From: Nitrospirota bacterium
GTDB taxonomy: Bacteria; Nitrospirota; Thermodesulfovibrionia; Thermodesulfovibrionales; Dissulfurispiraceae
Length of the DNA stretch: 64,000 bases
Assembly (NCBI GenBank): GCA_021791055.1
Contig: JAJYXI010000046.1
Location: 16,188 to 80,187, forward strand
Reading direction: 5' to 3'
The notes under the pieces: model-generated
Told to the model about the DNA's origin: nothing
The model's input: only the letters and a program-made list of their open reading frames with translations
Database searches by the model: none
Part shown: in pieces, positions 33,395 to 41,793 of the stretch
How the letters are laid out: the number at the start of each line of letters is the position of its first letter
Position numbering within the stretch: the stretch's first letter is position 1
Translations under genes and position numbers: made by a program

Positions 33395-33837
33395 TACACC
33401 TTAATCCCCACATACACCTTTCCGTCTTTAATTTCGAGCGGCAGCCTCGTTAACGGCTTCGGAGGAGGCCCTGCAATCACATCTCCGTTCATATTATATT
33501 TACCGCCGTGACATGGACAGAGAAATTCCTTTTTATTGTTATCCCAGTTCACCAGACATCCGAGATGAGTGCATACAGGTGAAAATGCAGTTAATTTATC
33601 GTTATTGGCAGCAACAAAAACACGATTGGTAATTATCTTATCTTCAAGCTTATATACAAATTCTACCCTTCTGACGCCCTTCCTCGGCAGCTCATCCTCA
33701 TCCATAAGGTAAATGTAATGGAGCTTTCTATTTTTGATTTTTGAGGGGTATATATAAACAAGGGCGGAAAGGATAGCAATAGCAAGGATCGAGAAAAAAA
33801 CCTTTATTGCCCTTTTTAGAAAATCCCTTCTCTTCAT
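33394..33837 (-). CDS. Rieske iron-sulfur protein
   Basis: A 147-residue protein with a membrane anchor (RAIKVFFSILAIAILSALVYIYP) and a Rieske domain whose [2Fe-2S] ligands are in VCTHLGCLVNW and CPCHGGKYNMNGDV. It passes electrons from quinol to a cytochrome c. First gene of the Rieske-cytb-subunit IV operon. The region upstream is filled with an octamer array; no clear Shine-Dalgarno. Confidence 0.93.
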   Translation of the reverse strand: MKRRDFLKRAIKVFFSILAIAILSALVYIYPSKIKNRKLHYIYLMDEDELPRKGVRRVEFVYKLEDKIITNRVFVAANNDKLTAFSPVCTHLGCLVNWDNNKKEFLCPCHGGKYNMNGDVIAGPPPKPLTRLPLEIKDGKVYVGIKV

Positions 33838-33840
33838 TAT

Positions 33841-33935
33841 GAGTAAATGGGTGAATGAGTAAATGGGTGAATGAGTATAAAGAGCATTAAAAACTCCTTC
33901 CTCTCATTTACCCATCTACTCATCTACTCATTAGC
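33841..33935. repeat. Inverted pair of octamer arrays upstream of the Rieske gene
   Basis: Left: GAGTAAAT and GGGTGAAT alternating four times (33841-33876). Right: TCATTTAC, CCATCTAC, TCATCTAC, TCATTAGC (33904-33935), roughly complementary. The right arm contains the IHF stop codon. Confidence 0.9.
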
Positions 33936-34211
33936 TGAATTGAGCGCATTATGAAACGGCTTGCCTACCTTGAAATGAAGCACCCTTTTAGGAGGCACCT
34001 GAACCTTCTCGCCTGTTCTCGGATTTCTTGCTGTTTTTGCATTCCTCTGTTTTAGCCTGAAATTTCCAAAGCCCCTTATCTCTATCTTCTCTCCGCGGGC
34101 AAGGGCATCTTTCATCCCGTCAAAAATCGCATTGATAATGGTCTCCACCTGTCTCTTTGTCAGGCCTTCTACCCTTTCTGTCACCTTCTCTATTAAAACC
34201 GACCTTGTCAT
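33924..34211 (-). CDS. HU/IHF-family DNA-bending protein
   Basis: A 95-residue HU/IHF protein: MTRSVLIEKVTERVEGLTKRQVETIINAIFDGM, then IEIRGFGNFRLKQRNAKTARNPRTGEKVQVPPKRVLHFKVGK, the DNA-clamping arm with its conserved NPRTGE. Closer to IHF beta than to HU by the arm sequence. It bends DNA and could assist the sigma-54 promoter in this window, but no binding site was mapped. The stop codon lies in an octamer array. Starts 10 bp after the sppA stop. Confidence 0.9.
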   Translation of the reverse strand: MTRSVLIEKVTERVEGLTKRQVETIINAIFDGMKDALARGEKIEIRGFGNFRLKQRNAKTARNPRTGEKVQVPPKRVLHFKVGKPFHNALNSANE

Positions 34212-34221
34212 AAAATACCTC

Positions 34222-35076
34222 CTATGGCATATACATGTATTTCAATTCTATTTTAGGGATAATCTTTGAAACCCCATTTGGAATTTTTCCATTAAGCAGG
34301 TCTAATATGGGAGACCTTTCTTTTTTGGTTATAACCTCTGGCTCGCCTTTTATCCCTGCCATTTTTGCCGCTACTTTAACTGCATATTCAAGGTCTCCAA
34401 GCTCATCCACAAGCCCTATCTTTAAGGCCTGGTTTCCGGAGAATATCCTTCCATCCGCTATCTTCCTGGCATCCTCGACAGGCATCCTCCTGCCGTCAGA
34501 CACAGCCTTGATAAACTGCTCATGCACATCATCCATCACTCCTTGAATTATCTCCCTCTCTTCGCTCCCTATTCCCCTGAATACAGATGCTATATCCTTA
34601 TGCTTTCCACTCTTTATAACCTCTGCCTTTACCCCAATCTTATCCATGAGTCCTTTTATATTAGGCACTTCCATTATCACTCCTATCGAGCCTGTTATAG
34701 TGCCGGGGTTTGCGATAATCCTGCTTGCAGGGGCGGCTATATAATAGCCTCCCGAAGCTGCAACAGAGCCCATAGAGACGATAACTTTTTTCTGGGCAGC
34801 CGCCTTTCTCACCTCTTCATATATCTCCTGAGAAGGCACAACGCCTCCGCCCGGGCTGTCAACCCTTAAAACTATTGCCTTTATGGATTTGTCCTTTATA
34901 TAGCCCTTAATCTCATCTACAGTGTCCTTGGCCTGAATTATAGGGCCTTCAACATTGACCACTGCCACCTTTTCTTTTAACGGCACTTCTCCCCGGAAAA
35001 GTGTAACTATGGCGCTTATTACAATCAGGGCCACAAAAAATAGTGTTATGAAAATGCAGGTCTTCTTAATCTTCAT
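34222..35076 (-). CDS. sppA: Signal peptide peptidase SppA
   Basis: A 284-residue short-form SppA with one N-terminal TM (IFITLFFVALIVISAIVTLF). VVNVEGPI and LRVDSPGGGVVPSQEIYEEV lead into the Ser nucleophile in VSMGSVAASGGYYIAAPA, and the general-base Lys is in VIKSGKHKDIASVFR. It degrades leftover signal peptides in the inner membrane. The Shine-Dalgarno (GGAG) lies in an octamer array that also encodes the last residues of S1. Confidence 0.93.
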   Translation of the reverse strand: MKIKKTCIFITLFFVALIVISAIVTLFRGEVPLKEKVAVVNVEGPIIQAKDTVDEIKGYIKDKSIKAIVLRVDSPGGGVVPSQEIYEEVRKAAAQKKVIVSMGSVAASGGYYIAAPASRIIANPGTITGSIGVIMEVPNIKGLMDKIGVKAEVIKSGKHKDIASVFRGIGSEEREIIQGVMDDVHEQFIKAVSDGRRMPVEDARKIADGRIFSGNQALKIGLVDELGDLEYAVKVAAKMAGIKGEPEVITKKERSPILDLLNGKIPNGVSKIIPKIELKYMYMP

Positions 35077-35103
35077 CCATTACTCCATCACTCCACTGCT
35101 CCA
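35076..35103. repeat. Octamer array at the rpsA/sppA junction
   Basis: TCCATTAC, TCCATCAC, TCCACTGC, TCCA. Read on the minus strand it gives the last S1 codons (SGAVE-stop) and the GGAG before the sppA ATG. Confidence 0.8.
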
Positions 35104-36701
35104 CTTTTTAAATTCTTCATGCTGAGTCCTATTTTCCTCTCTTCTACATTCACTTTTATAATTCTTACCCATATCTCATCGCCTTCTTTAACTTCCTTGG
35201 AGGAGTCGATCTCTGACGAATACACAAGCCCCTCAACACCGCCTTCAAGCTCCACAAAGATTCCGAAGTCTGTAATCCTCAGCACATGCCCCTTGAATTC
35301 ATCGCCGAGCTTGAATTTCACAGGGATCTCATTCTGCCACGGGTCGGTAGTCATCTGTTTTATTCCGAGGGCCATCCTTTCCTTGTCAGGCTCAAGGCTG
35401 AGAATAACCGCATCGACCTTTTGGCCCTTTTTCAATGCATCTGAAGGATGTTTTATGTGTTTTATCCATGACAGATCAGAAATATGGATAAGCCCGTCAA
35501 CACCCTCAGGCAATCTAACAAAGGCCCCAAAATCTGTGATGGTCTTCACCTTTCCTGTTATCTTCTGCCCAACCTTATAATGCTCGCCGACCATGTCCCA
35601 CGGTTTGGGCATCATCTGTTTAATGCTGAGGGACAGCTTCCTTTCATCCTTATTTACGCTTATAACCGCAGCCTCTATCTCATCGCCAACAGAGACATAC
35701 TTTGAAGGATGCTTAGGTCTTAGAGCCCAGTCAAGCTCGGATACATGAACAAGCCCTTCAAGACCATCCTCGACTTCAACAAAGACTCCATAGTCTGCTA
35801 TGCTGACAACCTTTCCCTTAAGCTTCATTCCTATCCTATATTTCTCATCAACAGAGAACCACGGGTCAGGCTTTCTCTGCTTATAGCCGAGGGTGACCTT
35901 TTCTGTTCCCTCATCATACTTAATTACGATAAACTCTTTCTCGTCTCCAACAGAAAAGAATTCTGAAGGGTGATTAACCCTTCTCCATGATATATCCGAT
36001 ATGTGAAGGAGCCCGTCAATGCCGCCGAGGTCAACAAATACACCGTAGTCTGTAATATTTTTTACAATACCCTTCAGCACGCTTCCTTCTTTCAGTACCT
36101 TAAGGGTCTCTTCCTTCTTTATGTTCCTCTCCTCCTCGACAATAGCCCTTCTGGACACTATAATGGATGCCCCCTGATTGCCAAGGATACCGGAATAACC
36201 CTTTGGTGGAACTATCTTAATTATCCTGAATTCCATTGCCTGCCCTATATAAGAGTCCATGTCCTTAACGACCTTGATGTCTATCTGGGAAGAGGGTAGA
36301 AATGCCTTCATTCCTTTTATATCTACAAACAATCCTCCCTTTGTCTTTCCAACGACCTTGCCTTCAACCCTGGAATTGCTGTTGTATGCAGAGGTCAGCG
36401 TCTCCCATGCCATTATCTTTGAAGCCTTGTCTCTGGAAAGGATAACAATTCCTTCCCGATCATTTATTTTCTCCACGAATACTTCTACATAATCGCCCTC
36501 TTTGAATCCTGAAAGCTCTTCTTCTGTGAATTCGGATACAGGAATTATTCCTTCTGACTTATAGCCGACATCTACAACCACCACTTCACTCTTTACAGAG
36601 ATAATCCTCCCTTTTGTAATACCTCCCCTCTCTACTTTATGCAGCGTCTCCGCATAAAGCTTTTCAAGGTCTTTTGTTTCTTCCTTTGTCTGCATATCCA
36701 T
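35088..36701 (-). CDS. rpsA: 30S ribosomal protein S1
   Basis: A 537-residue protein with six S1 RNA-binding domains at roughly residues 25-90, 108-175, 200-270, 285-355, 372-442 and 458-528. Examples are ITKGRIISVKSEVVVVDVGYKSEGIIPVSEF and GQKITGKVKTITDFGAFVRLPEGVDGLIHISDLSW; the last four repeats are the best conserved. It binds mRNA on the small subunit. The Shine-Dalgarno GGAGGAGAGGG lies in the end of ispH, so the two genes are coupled, as in many other bacteria. Confidence 0.95.
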   Translation of the reverse strand: MDMQTKEETKDLEKLYAETLHKVERGGITKGRIISVKSEVVVVDVGYKSEGIIPVSEFTEEELSGFKEGDYVEVFVEKINDREGIVILSRDKASKIMAWETLTSAYNSNSRVEGKVVGKTKGGLFVDIKGMKAFLPSSQIDIKVVKDMDSYIGQAMEFRIIKIVPPKGYSGILGNQGASIIVSRRAIVEEERNIKKEETLKVLKEGSVLKGIVKNITDYGVFVDLGGIDGLLHISDISWRRVNHPSEFFSVGDEKEFIVIKYDEGTEKVTLGYKQRKPDPWFSVDEKYRIGMKLKGKVVSIADYGVFVEVEDGLEGLVHVSELDWALRPKHPSKYVSVGDEIEAAVISVNKDERKLSLSIKQMMPKPWDMVGEHYKVGQKITGKVKTITDFGAFVRLPEGVDGLIHISDLSWIKHIKHPSDALKKGQKVDAVILSLEPDKERMALGIKQMTTDPWQNEIPVKFKLGDEFKGHVLRITDFGIFVELEGGVEGLVYSSEIDSSKEVKEGDEIWVRIIKVNVEERKIGLSMKNLKSGAVE

Positions 36702-36704
36702 TAA

Positions 36705-37565
36705 CTATCCCTCTCCTCCTATATCTCTAATTCTTTTCTCTACATCTTTTATAATCCAGTCAGGGGTTGATGCCCCGGCAGTTATCCCGACCTTGCCGGC
36801 ATCTGGAAACCATTCGTCCCTTATTTCATCAGCCGTCTCGATATGATAAGTAGGAATAGACATTGACATGCACAACCGGGCAAGCTGCGTTGTATTAGCG
36901 CTATTCTTACCCCCTACAACAATCATTACATCCGCTTCCTTTGCCATCTCTTTCGTCTCTTTTAGTCTCAGGGCTGTGGAGTTGCATATGGTATTGAATA
37001 CCTTCAGCTCCTTCACCTGCTCCACTGCATCAGAGATAAATCTTTTAAGGACACTCAGGGGCTGTGTTGTCTGAATTACAATCCCAACCCTGCTTTTCAG
37101 GCCGGGCAGCGAATCATCCTTATTGACCACTACAACATCCTCACCCGCATAGCTCATAAGACCTTTAACCTCCGGGTGATCTCTGTCGCCGATGATTATA
37201 ACCTGGTATCCGTCGTCCTTCAGGAGTTTAGCATATTGTTGCGCCTTTTTTACAAAGGGACATGTTGCATCTACAACCTTGTATCCCTTATCATCCAGCT
37301 TCTCTGATATCTCCTGAGGAACGCCATGGGTCCTTATTATAATGGTTTTTATCTTAGGATTGTCTATATCCTCTGTAGGCAGCACACCTTCTGACTTCAG
37401 TTGCTCTATTACCTGAGGATTATGGATTATCGGGCCGAGTGTATACACATCACAGCAGTTTTTACCGTTTTTGTGGGCGGCATCAAAGGCCATGTCAACA
37501 GCCCTTTTTACCCCAAAACAAAAGCCTGCCCTTTTAGCGGTAACTATTTTAAGACTATGGCTCAT
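36705..37565 (-). CDS. ispH: 4-hydroxy-3-methylbut-2-enyl diphosphate reductase
   Basis: A 286-residue [4Fe-4S] enzyme. The three cluster cysteines are in AGFCFGVKRAVD, VVDATCPFVKKA and VFNTICNSTALRLKE. Further motifs are THGVPQE (catalytic region), GDRDHPEVKGLMSYA, VVGGKNSANTTQLA and TAGASTPDWIIKDVEKRI. It catalyses the last step of the MEP isoprenoid pathway. Located plsC-ispH-rpsA in one direction. The upstream gap contains short heptamer-like units. Confidence 0.95.
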   Translation of the reverse strand: MSHSLKIVTAKRAGFCFGVKRAVDMAFDAAHKNGKNCCDVYTLGPIIHNPQVIEQLKSEGVLPTEDIDNPKIKTIIIRTHGVPQEISEKLDDKGYKVVDATCPFVKKAQQYAKLLKDDGYQVIIIGDRDHPEVKGLMSYAGEDVVVVNKDDSLPGLKSRVGIVIQTTQPLSVLKRFISDAVEQVKELKVFNTICNSTALRLKETKEMAKEADVMIVVGGKNSANTTQLARLCMSMSIPTYHIETADEIRDEWFPDAGKVGITAGASTPDWIIKDVEKRIRDIGGEG

Positions 37566-37602
37566 ACAATTTAGATATAGGATACAGGATTTGGGTTTAA
37601 AC

Positions 37603-37686
37603 AGGCAATAGGCTAAAGGCTTTAGGCTAACGGCAAAAGACTAAAGGTTCAATTTACCATTCGCCATTTGCCCTTCGCCTAATGCC
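37603..37686. repeat. Inverted pair of heptamer arrays between plsC and ispH
   Basis: Left: AGGCAAT, AGGCTAA, AGGCTTT, AGGCTAA, CGGCAAA, AGACTAA (37603-37644). Right: ATTCGCC, ATTTGCC, CTTCGCC, TAATGCC (37659-37686). Contains the plsC stop and its last residues (EGQMANGKLNL). Confidence 0.9.
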
Positions 37687-38273
37687 TTTATTTTATCCAT
37701 TATAACCATGCAAACCCTTTCCTGAAAGTCTTTTTTATCCTCATTCTCTCCCAACTTTAAAGGCTGGCCGAGAGAAACCTCTATCCTTGCAGGTCGCAGA
37801 AATCTGGCGCCAACAGGAAGCGCCCTCTGTGTTCCGTCAATAAAGGCAGGCACTATAGTGGCGCCGCTCATCGAAGCAATCAGCCCAATCCCCCTCTTTG
37901 CATCAATAAAGCTGCCGTCTAAGTTTATTCCGCCCTCGGGAAATATGACAATCAACTCCCCGCTCCTGAGCCTCCTTACAGCCTCTTTTATGGTTGAAGG
38001 CCGTGTCCTGCCTGCATCAACAGGAATAGAATAATGTTTCACCACAGGACCGATAATCGGCGTACTAAAAAGATACTGTTTTGCGATAAAGGTTGTCCTT
38101 CTCTTTAGAACCACTCCAAGAAGCAGCGGGTCGAGGAAACTCACATGGTTGGCAGCGATTATAACCCCGCCCTTTTCAGGCACCCTCTCTGCACCATATA
38201 CCTTAAGTCTAAAGAGTATTTTGAATATAAGATAGAGTATAGGCCTGATAAGAAAATGCACGATTGCCATCAT
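37641..38273 (-). CDS. plsC: 1-acyl-sn-glycerol-3-phosphate acyltransferase
   Basis: A 210-residue PlsC-type enzyme: an N-terminal membrane helix, catalytic NHVSFLD (NHxxxxD; residues ~42-48), the substrate-binding IFPEGG and VPAFIDGT. It makes phosphatidic acid. ATGA overlap with cmk. The last ~11 residues (EGQMANGKLNL) are encoded by a heptamer array and extend beyond the conserved domain. Confidence 0.92.
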   Translation of the reverse strand: MMAIVHFLIRPILYLIFKILFRLKVYGAERVPEKGGVIIAANHVSFLDPLLLGVVLKRRTTFIAKQYLFSTPIIGPVVKHYSIPVDAGRTRPSTIKEAVRRLRSGELIVIFPEGGINLDGSFIDAKRGIGLIASMSGATIVPAFIDGTQRALPVGARFLRPARIEVSLGQPLKLGENEDKKDFQERVCMVIMDKIKALGEGQMANGKLNL

Positions 38274-38959
38274 TTCAATGACTGCAGAACTCTTTCAAGA
38301 ACCTCATCGAGACTCAAATCTGTGGTATCTATATATATAGCGTCATCAGCCCTCTTCAATGGCGCAATATCCCTGCTGCTGTCCCTGATATCCCTCTCCC
38401 TCACATCCTTCAATGCAGCTTCCATTGCTATATCTATTCCCTTGTCTTTCAACTGCTGATAGCGTCTTTTTGCCCTTCCTTCCTCTGATGCATCGAGGTA
38501 GAATTTCTTCCATGCATTTGGAAATACAACGGTTGTCATGTCCCTGCCTTCTGCCACGATATCGTTTTCGATAGCAGCATCACGCTGAATCTGAAGGAGG
38601 AAGTCCCTGACCGCTTTCTTGGCCGAAAACACGGATGCATAATGCCCTGCCTCTGTTGTCCTTATCTCCTCTGATACATCCTCGCCAGAAAAAAGTTCGG
38701 AGTTTTGAGTTTTGAGTCTTGAGTTGTCTTTCAGGAATACACGACCATCTTTAAAAAATACACTGACTCCTTTTAATGCATCTCTGATCTCTTCATCGGT
38801 GTTGTCCGCATCAAGCCCTTTTCTGCGCAAATGCAGCGCCACTGCACGGTAAAGGGCGCCTGTATCAAGGAACTGAAAGCCCAATTTTTCGGCTATCAGC
38901 CTCGATACCGTGCTCTTGCCTGCCCCTGATGGCCCGTCTATAGCGATTACCTTACCCAT
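38270..38959 (-). CDS. cmk: Cytidylate kinase with repeat insertion
   Basis: A 229-residue kinase: P-loop AIDGPSGAGKSTVSRLIA, FLDTGALYRAVAL, then VFLKDNSRLKTQNSELFSGEDVSEEIRT, AEGRDMTTVVFPNAWKKFYLDASEEGRAKRR and KDVRERDIRDSSRDIAPLKRADDAIYIDTT. It phosphorylates CMP/dCMP. Residues NSRLKTQNSELF are a heptamer-array insertion between two strands that in relatives are joined as VFLNGEDV. Part of the aroA-cmk-plsC-ispH-rpsA run. Confidence 0.94.
   Translation of the reverse strand: MGKVIAIDGPSGAGKSTVSRLIAEKLGFQFLDTGALYRAVALHLRRKGLDADNTDEEIRDALKGVSVFFKDGRVFLKDNSRLKTQNSELFSGEDVSEEIRTTEAGHYASVFSAKKAVRDFLLQIQRDAAIENDIVAEGRDMTTVVFPNAWKKFYLDASEEGRAKRRYQQLKDKGIDIAMEAALKDVRERDIRDSSRDIAPLKRADDAIYIDTTDLSLDEVLERVLQSLK
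38694..38728. repeat. Heptamer array inside cmk
   Basis: AGTTCGG, AGTTTTG, AGTTTTG, AGTCTTG, AGTTGTC. In frame with cmk. Confidence 0.85.
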
Positions 38960-39034
38960 AAATAGATAAGTGATATTCTAACCTAAATTGAGCGATTTAT
39001 GTAAGGCAGGCATAGGGAACTGCAAAATTATAGA

Positions 39035-39376
39035 TCAGCATGTGAGATGAAGAGCTGCTATGACCTTTTTATCCTTTTGAAGACTGTTATAAAGCTCAAC
39101 AGCCTTTTCTGTCCTTTCGACACGAACATCAATCCCTTTTGATATAAAGAACCCTAAAGTCTCTTTTGGCACTGCCATCACCCCTGAATAACCCGTACCT
39201 ATCACAAGAACATCCGGTTTTGCATTAATAACATCAGTCAGATCTGCAACCTGTAGATAATGCCCTTCCTTCCTCCACCATGAAGAATCCACACGGTCCG
39301 GGTAAATAATGACATCAGAGGTGTATATCTTGCCGTCGATAGTTATCCTGCCGAAGGAATAGTGATTTATCTCCAT
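39035..39376 (-). CDS. AAMDC/Mth938-like domain protein
   Basis: A 113-residue protein: MEINHYSFGRITIDGKIYTSDVIIYPDRVDSSWWRKEGHYL, then PDVLVIGTGYSGVMAVPKETLGFFISKGIDVRVERTEKAVELYN. This matches the small Mth938-like (DUF498/AAMDC) fold, whose molecular role in bacteria is unclear. Start at 39376 where the conserved region begins; no strong Shine-Dalgarno. Lies between aroA and cmk. Confidence 0.8.
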   Translation of the reverse strand: MEINHYSFGRITIDGKIYTSDVIIYPDRVDSSWWRKEGHYLQVADLTDVINAKPDVLVIGTGYSGVMAVPKETLGFFISKGIDVRVERTEKAVELYNSLQKDKKVIAALHLTC

Positions 39377-39534
39377 GTTCAAAATTAATTGGGGACACAT
39401 CCCATATTTAGATTTAGAATATTTCCGCCTTCCCCACTATTATATACAACATGTCCCCATCCCGCCCATATTCAACAGTCATGTCCAAAAAAAACCACAA
39501 AATCCGGAATTGCAGAAATTCTATCTTTAAAAAT
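39377..39534. other. Intergenic stretch with a GGGGACA inverted repeat
   Basis: TGGGGACA (39390-39397) and TGTCCCCA (39452-39459) face each other across 54 bp. This type of GGGGACA end is seen around REP-type transposition remnants. Nothing else recognisable. Confidence 0.4.
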
Positions 39535-40881
39535 TCAGCGTGTTATCCTTTTTAATTCTTCAAAAAATCCCGGAAACGATATGTCAACACACGATGCATT
39601 ATTTATTGTCGTTGTGCCTTCTGCTACAAGTGCAGCAATAGCAAGGGACATGGCTATTCTATGGTCATGATAGCTTTCCACTACATTGCCCCTCAGAGAT
39701 GCCTTGCCTTTAATTGCAATGCCGTCAGGATATTCCTCAAGCTCGACACCTAATTTTTTTAGCTCAGTTGCCATTGCCTTTATCCTGTCAGATTCCTTAA
39801 CCCTTAGCTCCTCGGCTCCCCTTATCTCTGTAACCCCATCTGCCTGAGTCGCAAGGACGCAAAGGATCGGGAATTCATCTATAAGAGAGGGCATAAGCTC
39901 TTTCCCGATTTTTGCCGCTTTAAGATTCCTGGCAGTCTTGCAGTAAATATCTGCCACGGGCTCTCCGGAAACATCCCTTATATCCTGCAGTTCAACAGAT
40001 GCGCCCATAGCCTTTATAATTTCCAACAGTCCTGTCCTTGTTGGATTTATGCAGGTATTTCTGATTAATACCTCTGAGTCAGGAACCATAAGGGCTGCTG
40101 CTATGAAAAATGCAGCGGATGAGAAATCAGATGGCACTGTTACATCAAAGGCTTCGAGTCTTGCCCCGTTGTTTACTTTAATTGTGAGTCCTTCCACCAC
40201 AATATCAGCCCCCATTGACTTAAGCATTCTCTCTGTATGGTCGCGGGATTTTTGCGGCTCTGTAATAATAGTTGTGCCGTCTGCATACAGTCCTGATAGA
40301 ATCAGACAGGATTTAACCTGAGCAGATGCCTGAGGCATATTGTAATTTATTGCCCTGAGTTTCTTGCCTTTAATAGACATAGGCAGGTATTTATCGCCAT
40401 TTCTCGCGGATATCTCCGCTCCCATCTCTTTCAGGGGATTAATGACCCTTGCCATTGGCCTCTGCTTTAAAGAATCATCCCCGGTAAGAACAGAAAAAAA
40501 CTTATTGCCGGATAGTATCCCTGATAAAAGCCTTACGGTAGTGCCTGAATTCCCGCAGTCTATGACATCAAAGGGCTCTTTAAGCCCATGCAGTCCTTTA
40601 CCCGTGATTATGAGTTCAGAGGATACCCCCCCTTGAATCCCCCCCTTGGCAAGGGGGGGCTGTGGGGGGGTCTGACTTCTGACTTCTGTTATTTCTATTC
40701 CAAGCCTTTTGAATGAATTCATGGTGCTTATGGGGTCTTCTGCTTTGAGGAAATTTCTTATGAAGCTTCTTCCCTCTGCGAGGGATGCGAACATCACAGC
40801 CCTGTGGGAGATAGATTTGTCAGGTGGTGGGGTTATCTCGCCTTTTAAGGATTTTGCCTTTGTTAATTCTACATTTTTCAT
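39535..40881 (-). CDS. aroA: 3-phosphoshikimate 1-carboxyvinyltransferase (EPSP synthase)
   Basis: A 448-residue enzyme: PPDKSISHRAVMFASLAEG (substrate-binding KS..R), DCGNSGTTVRLLSGIL, SSAAFFIAAALMVPDS and LRVKESDRIKAMATELKKLG with DHRIAMSLAIAAL near the end. It joins shikimate-3-phosphate and PEP. The stretch EVRSQTPPQPPLAKGGIQGGVSSE (residues ~64-87) is an in-frame insertion of a GC-rich palindromic repeat plus heptamers, placed in a loop of the first domain. Part of the minus-strand aromatic operon. Confidence 0.95.
   Translation of the reverse strand: MKNVELTKAKSLKGEITPPPDKSISHRAVMFASLAEGRSFIRNFLKAEDPISTMNSFKRLGIEITEVRSQTPPQPPLAKGGIQGGVSSELIITGKGLHGLKEPFDVIDCGNSGTTVRLLSGILSGNKFFSVLTGDDSLKQRPMARVINPLKEMGAEISARNGDKYLPMSIKGKKLRAINYNMPQASAQVKSCLILSGLYADGTTIITEPQKSRDHTERMLKSMGADIVVEGLTIKVNNGARLEAFDVTVPSDFSSAAFFIAAALMVPDSEVLIRNTCINPTRTGLLEIIKAMGASVELQDIRDVSGEPVADIYCKTARNLKAAKIGKELMPSLIDEFPILCVLATQADGVTEIRGAEELRVKESDRIKAMATELKKLGVELEEYPDGIAIKGKASLRGNVVESYHDHRIAMSLAIAALVAEGTTTINNASCVDISFPGFFEELKRITR
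40625..40692. repeat. GC-rich palindromic repeat, copy 3, with heptamers (inside aroA)
   Basis: Palindrome 40625-40671 (C-blocks, TTGGCAA loop, G-blocks), followed directly by CTGACTT, CTGACTT, CTGTTAT (40672-40692). In frame. Confidence 0.9.
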
Positions 40882-40900
40882 TTACTATTTCGGCCATCCA

Positions 40901-41767
40901 CTATTTCAGATTCTTTCTTAGTGTCTGTGCCTTTAAAAACTCTCCTTCAATACCAAAGGCATTATCTTCTTCGAGATATTTGGTTAGCTTATCTAGATTA
41001 TCCTTAAAAACATCCATCAGATTGATGAGATTTTCTTTGTTGAATATTGATATGTCTCTCCACATCTCAGGAGAGCTCAATGCAATCCTTGTTGTGTCTT
41101 TAAAGCCCTGCCCGGCATATCCTATATATTTTGAATCAATATCGCCTATTGTGTTTACAATGGCATAGGCAACAATGTGAGGAAAGTGGCTGACTGCCGC
41201 ATATATCTCATCATGCTTAAAGGGGTTCATAAACTCAACCCTTGCCCCAAAGGTCTCCCATATTGCTGCAACTTTATTCTTAGCCGATTCATCAGATTTA
41301 TCGGTAGGGGTGATTATGCATCGCGCATTGTTGAATAAATCAGCCCTTGCATCATCAATGCCTGACTTATCGCTGCCTGCTATAGGATGTGAGCCGATAT
41401 AATACGCTCCATCCGGCATTGATGACTCCAATTCATATACCATTCTGCCCTTTACGCTTCCGGCATCGGTTACAAGAGCGCCTTTTTTCAAAACCCCCTT
41501 TATATTTTCAATAATATCCTTGAATATGCCCACAGGCGTTGACAGGAAAATAAGGTCGGCATCTTCACACGCCTTCCTTACATCAAGGCTGAAGTCATCG
41601 ATTATCCCCCGCTCCTTTGCCCTCTCTAAATTCTCCTTTCTCCTTCCATAACCATGCATGGCTTCACATAAACCATTCTCCCTTAAGGCAAGGGCAAAGG
41701 ACGCACCGATAAGACCGACTCCAACAATGGCTACTTTATTAAAAAATATATTTTTTCCACTGTTCAC
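40901..41767 (-). CDS. tyrA: Prephenate dehydrogenase
   Basis: A 288-residue NAD-dependent enzyme: Rossmann VAIVGVGLIGASFALAL, DLIFLSTPVGIFKDII, VTDAGSVKGRMVYEL and the signature YIGSHPIAGSDKSGIDDA, then AVSHFPHIVAYAIVNTI. It makes 4-hydroxyphenylpyruvate for tyrosine. The only start in front of the Rossmann fold is a GTG at 41767 that lies inside a heptamer array. Operon order pheA-hisC-aroF-tyrA-aroA. Confidence 0.94.
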   Translation of the reverse strand: MNSGKNIFFNKVAIVGVGLIGASFALALRENGLCEAMHGYGRRKENLERAKERGIIDDFSLDVRKACEDADLIFLSTPVGIFKDIIENIKGVLKKGALVTDAGSVKGRMVYELESSMPDGAYYIGSHPIAGSDKSGIDDARADLFNNARCIITPTDKSDESAKNKVAAIWETFGARVEFMNPFKHDEIYAAVSHFPHIVAYAIVNTIGDIDSKYIGYAGQGFKDTTRIALSSPEMWRDISIFNKENLINLMDVFKDNLDKLTKYLEEDNAFGIEGEFLKAQTLRKNLK

Positions 41768-41793
41768 TATTCGCTATCCACTATTCACTGTCT
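41759..41793. repeat. Heptamer array spanning the tyrA start
   Basis: ACTGTTC, ACTATTC, GCTATCC, ACTATTC, ACTGTCT. On the minus strand it provides GAATAGTGGATAGCGAATAG and the GTG start of tyrA. Confidence 0.85.
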
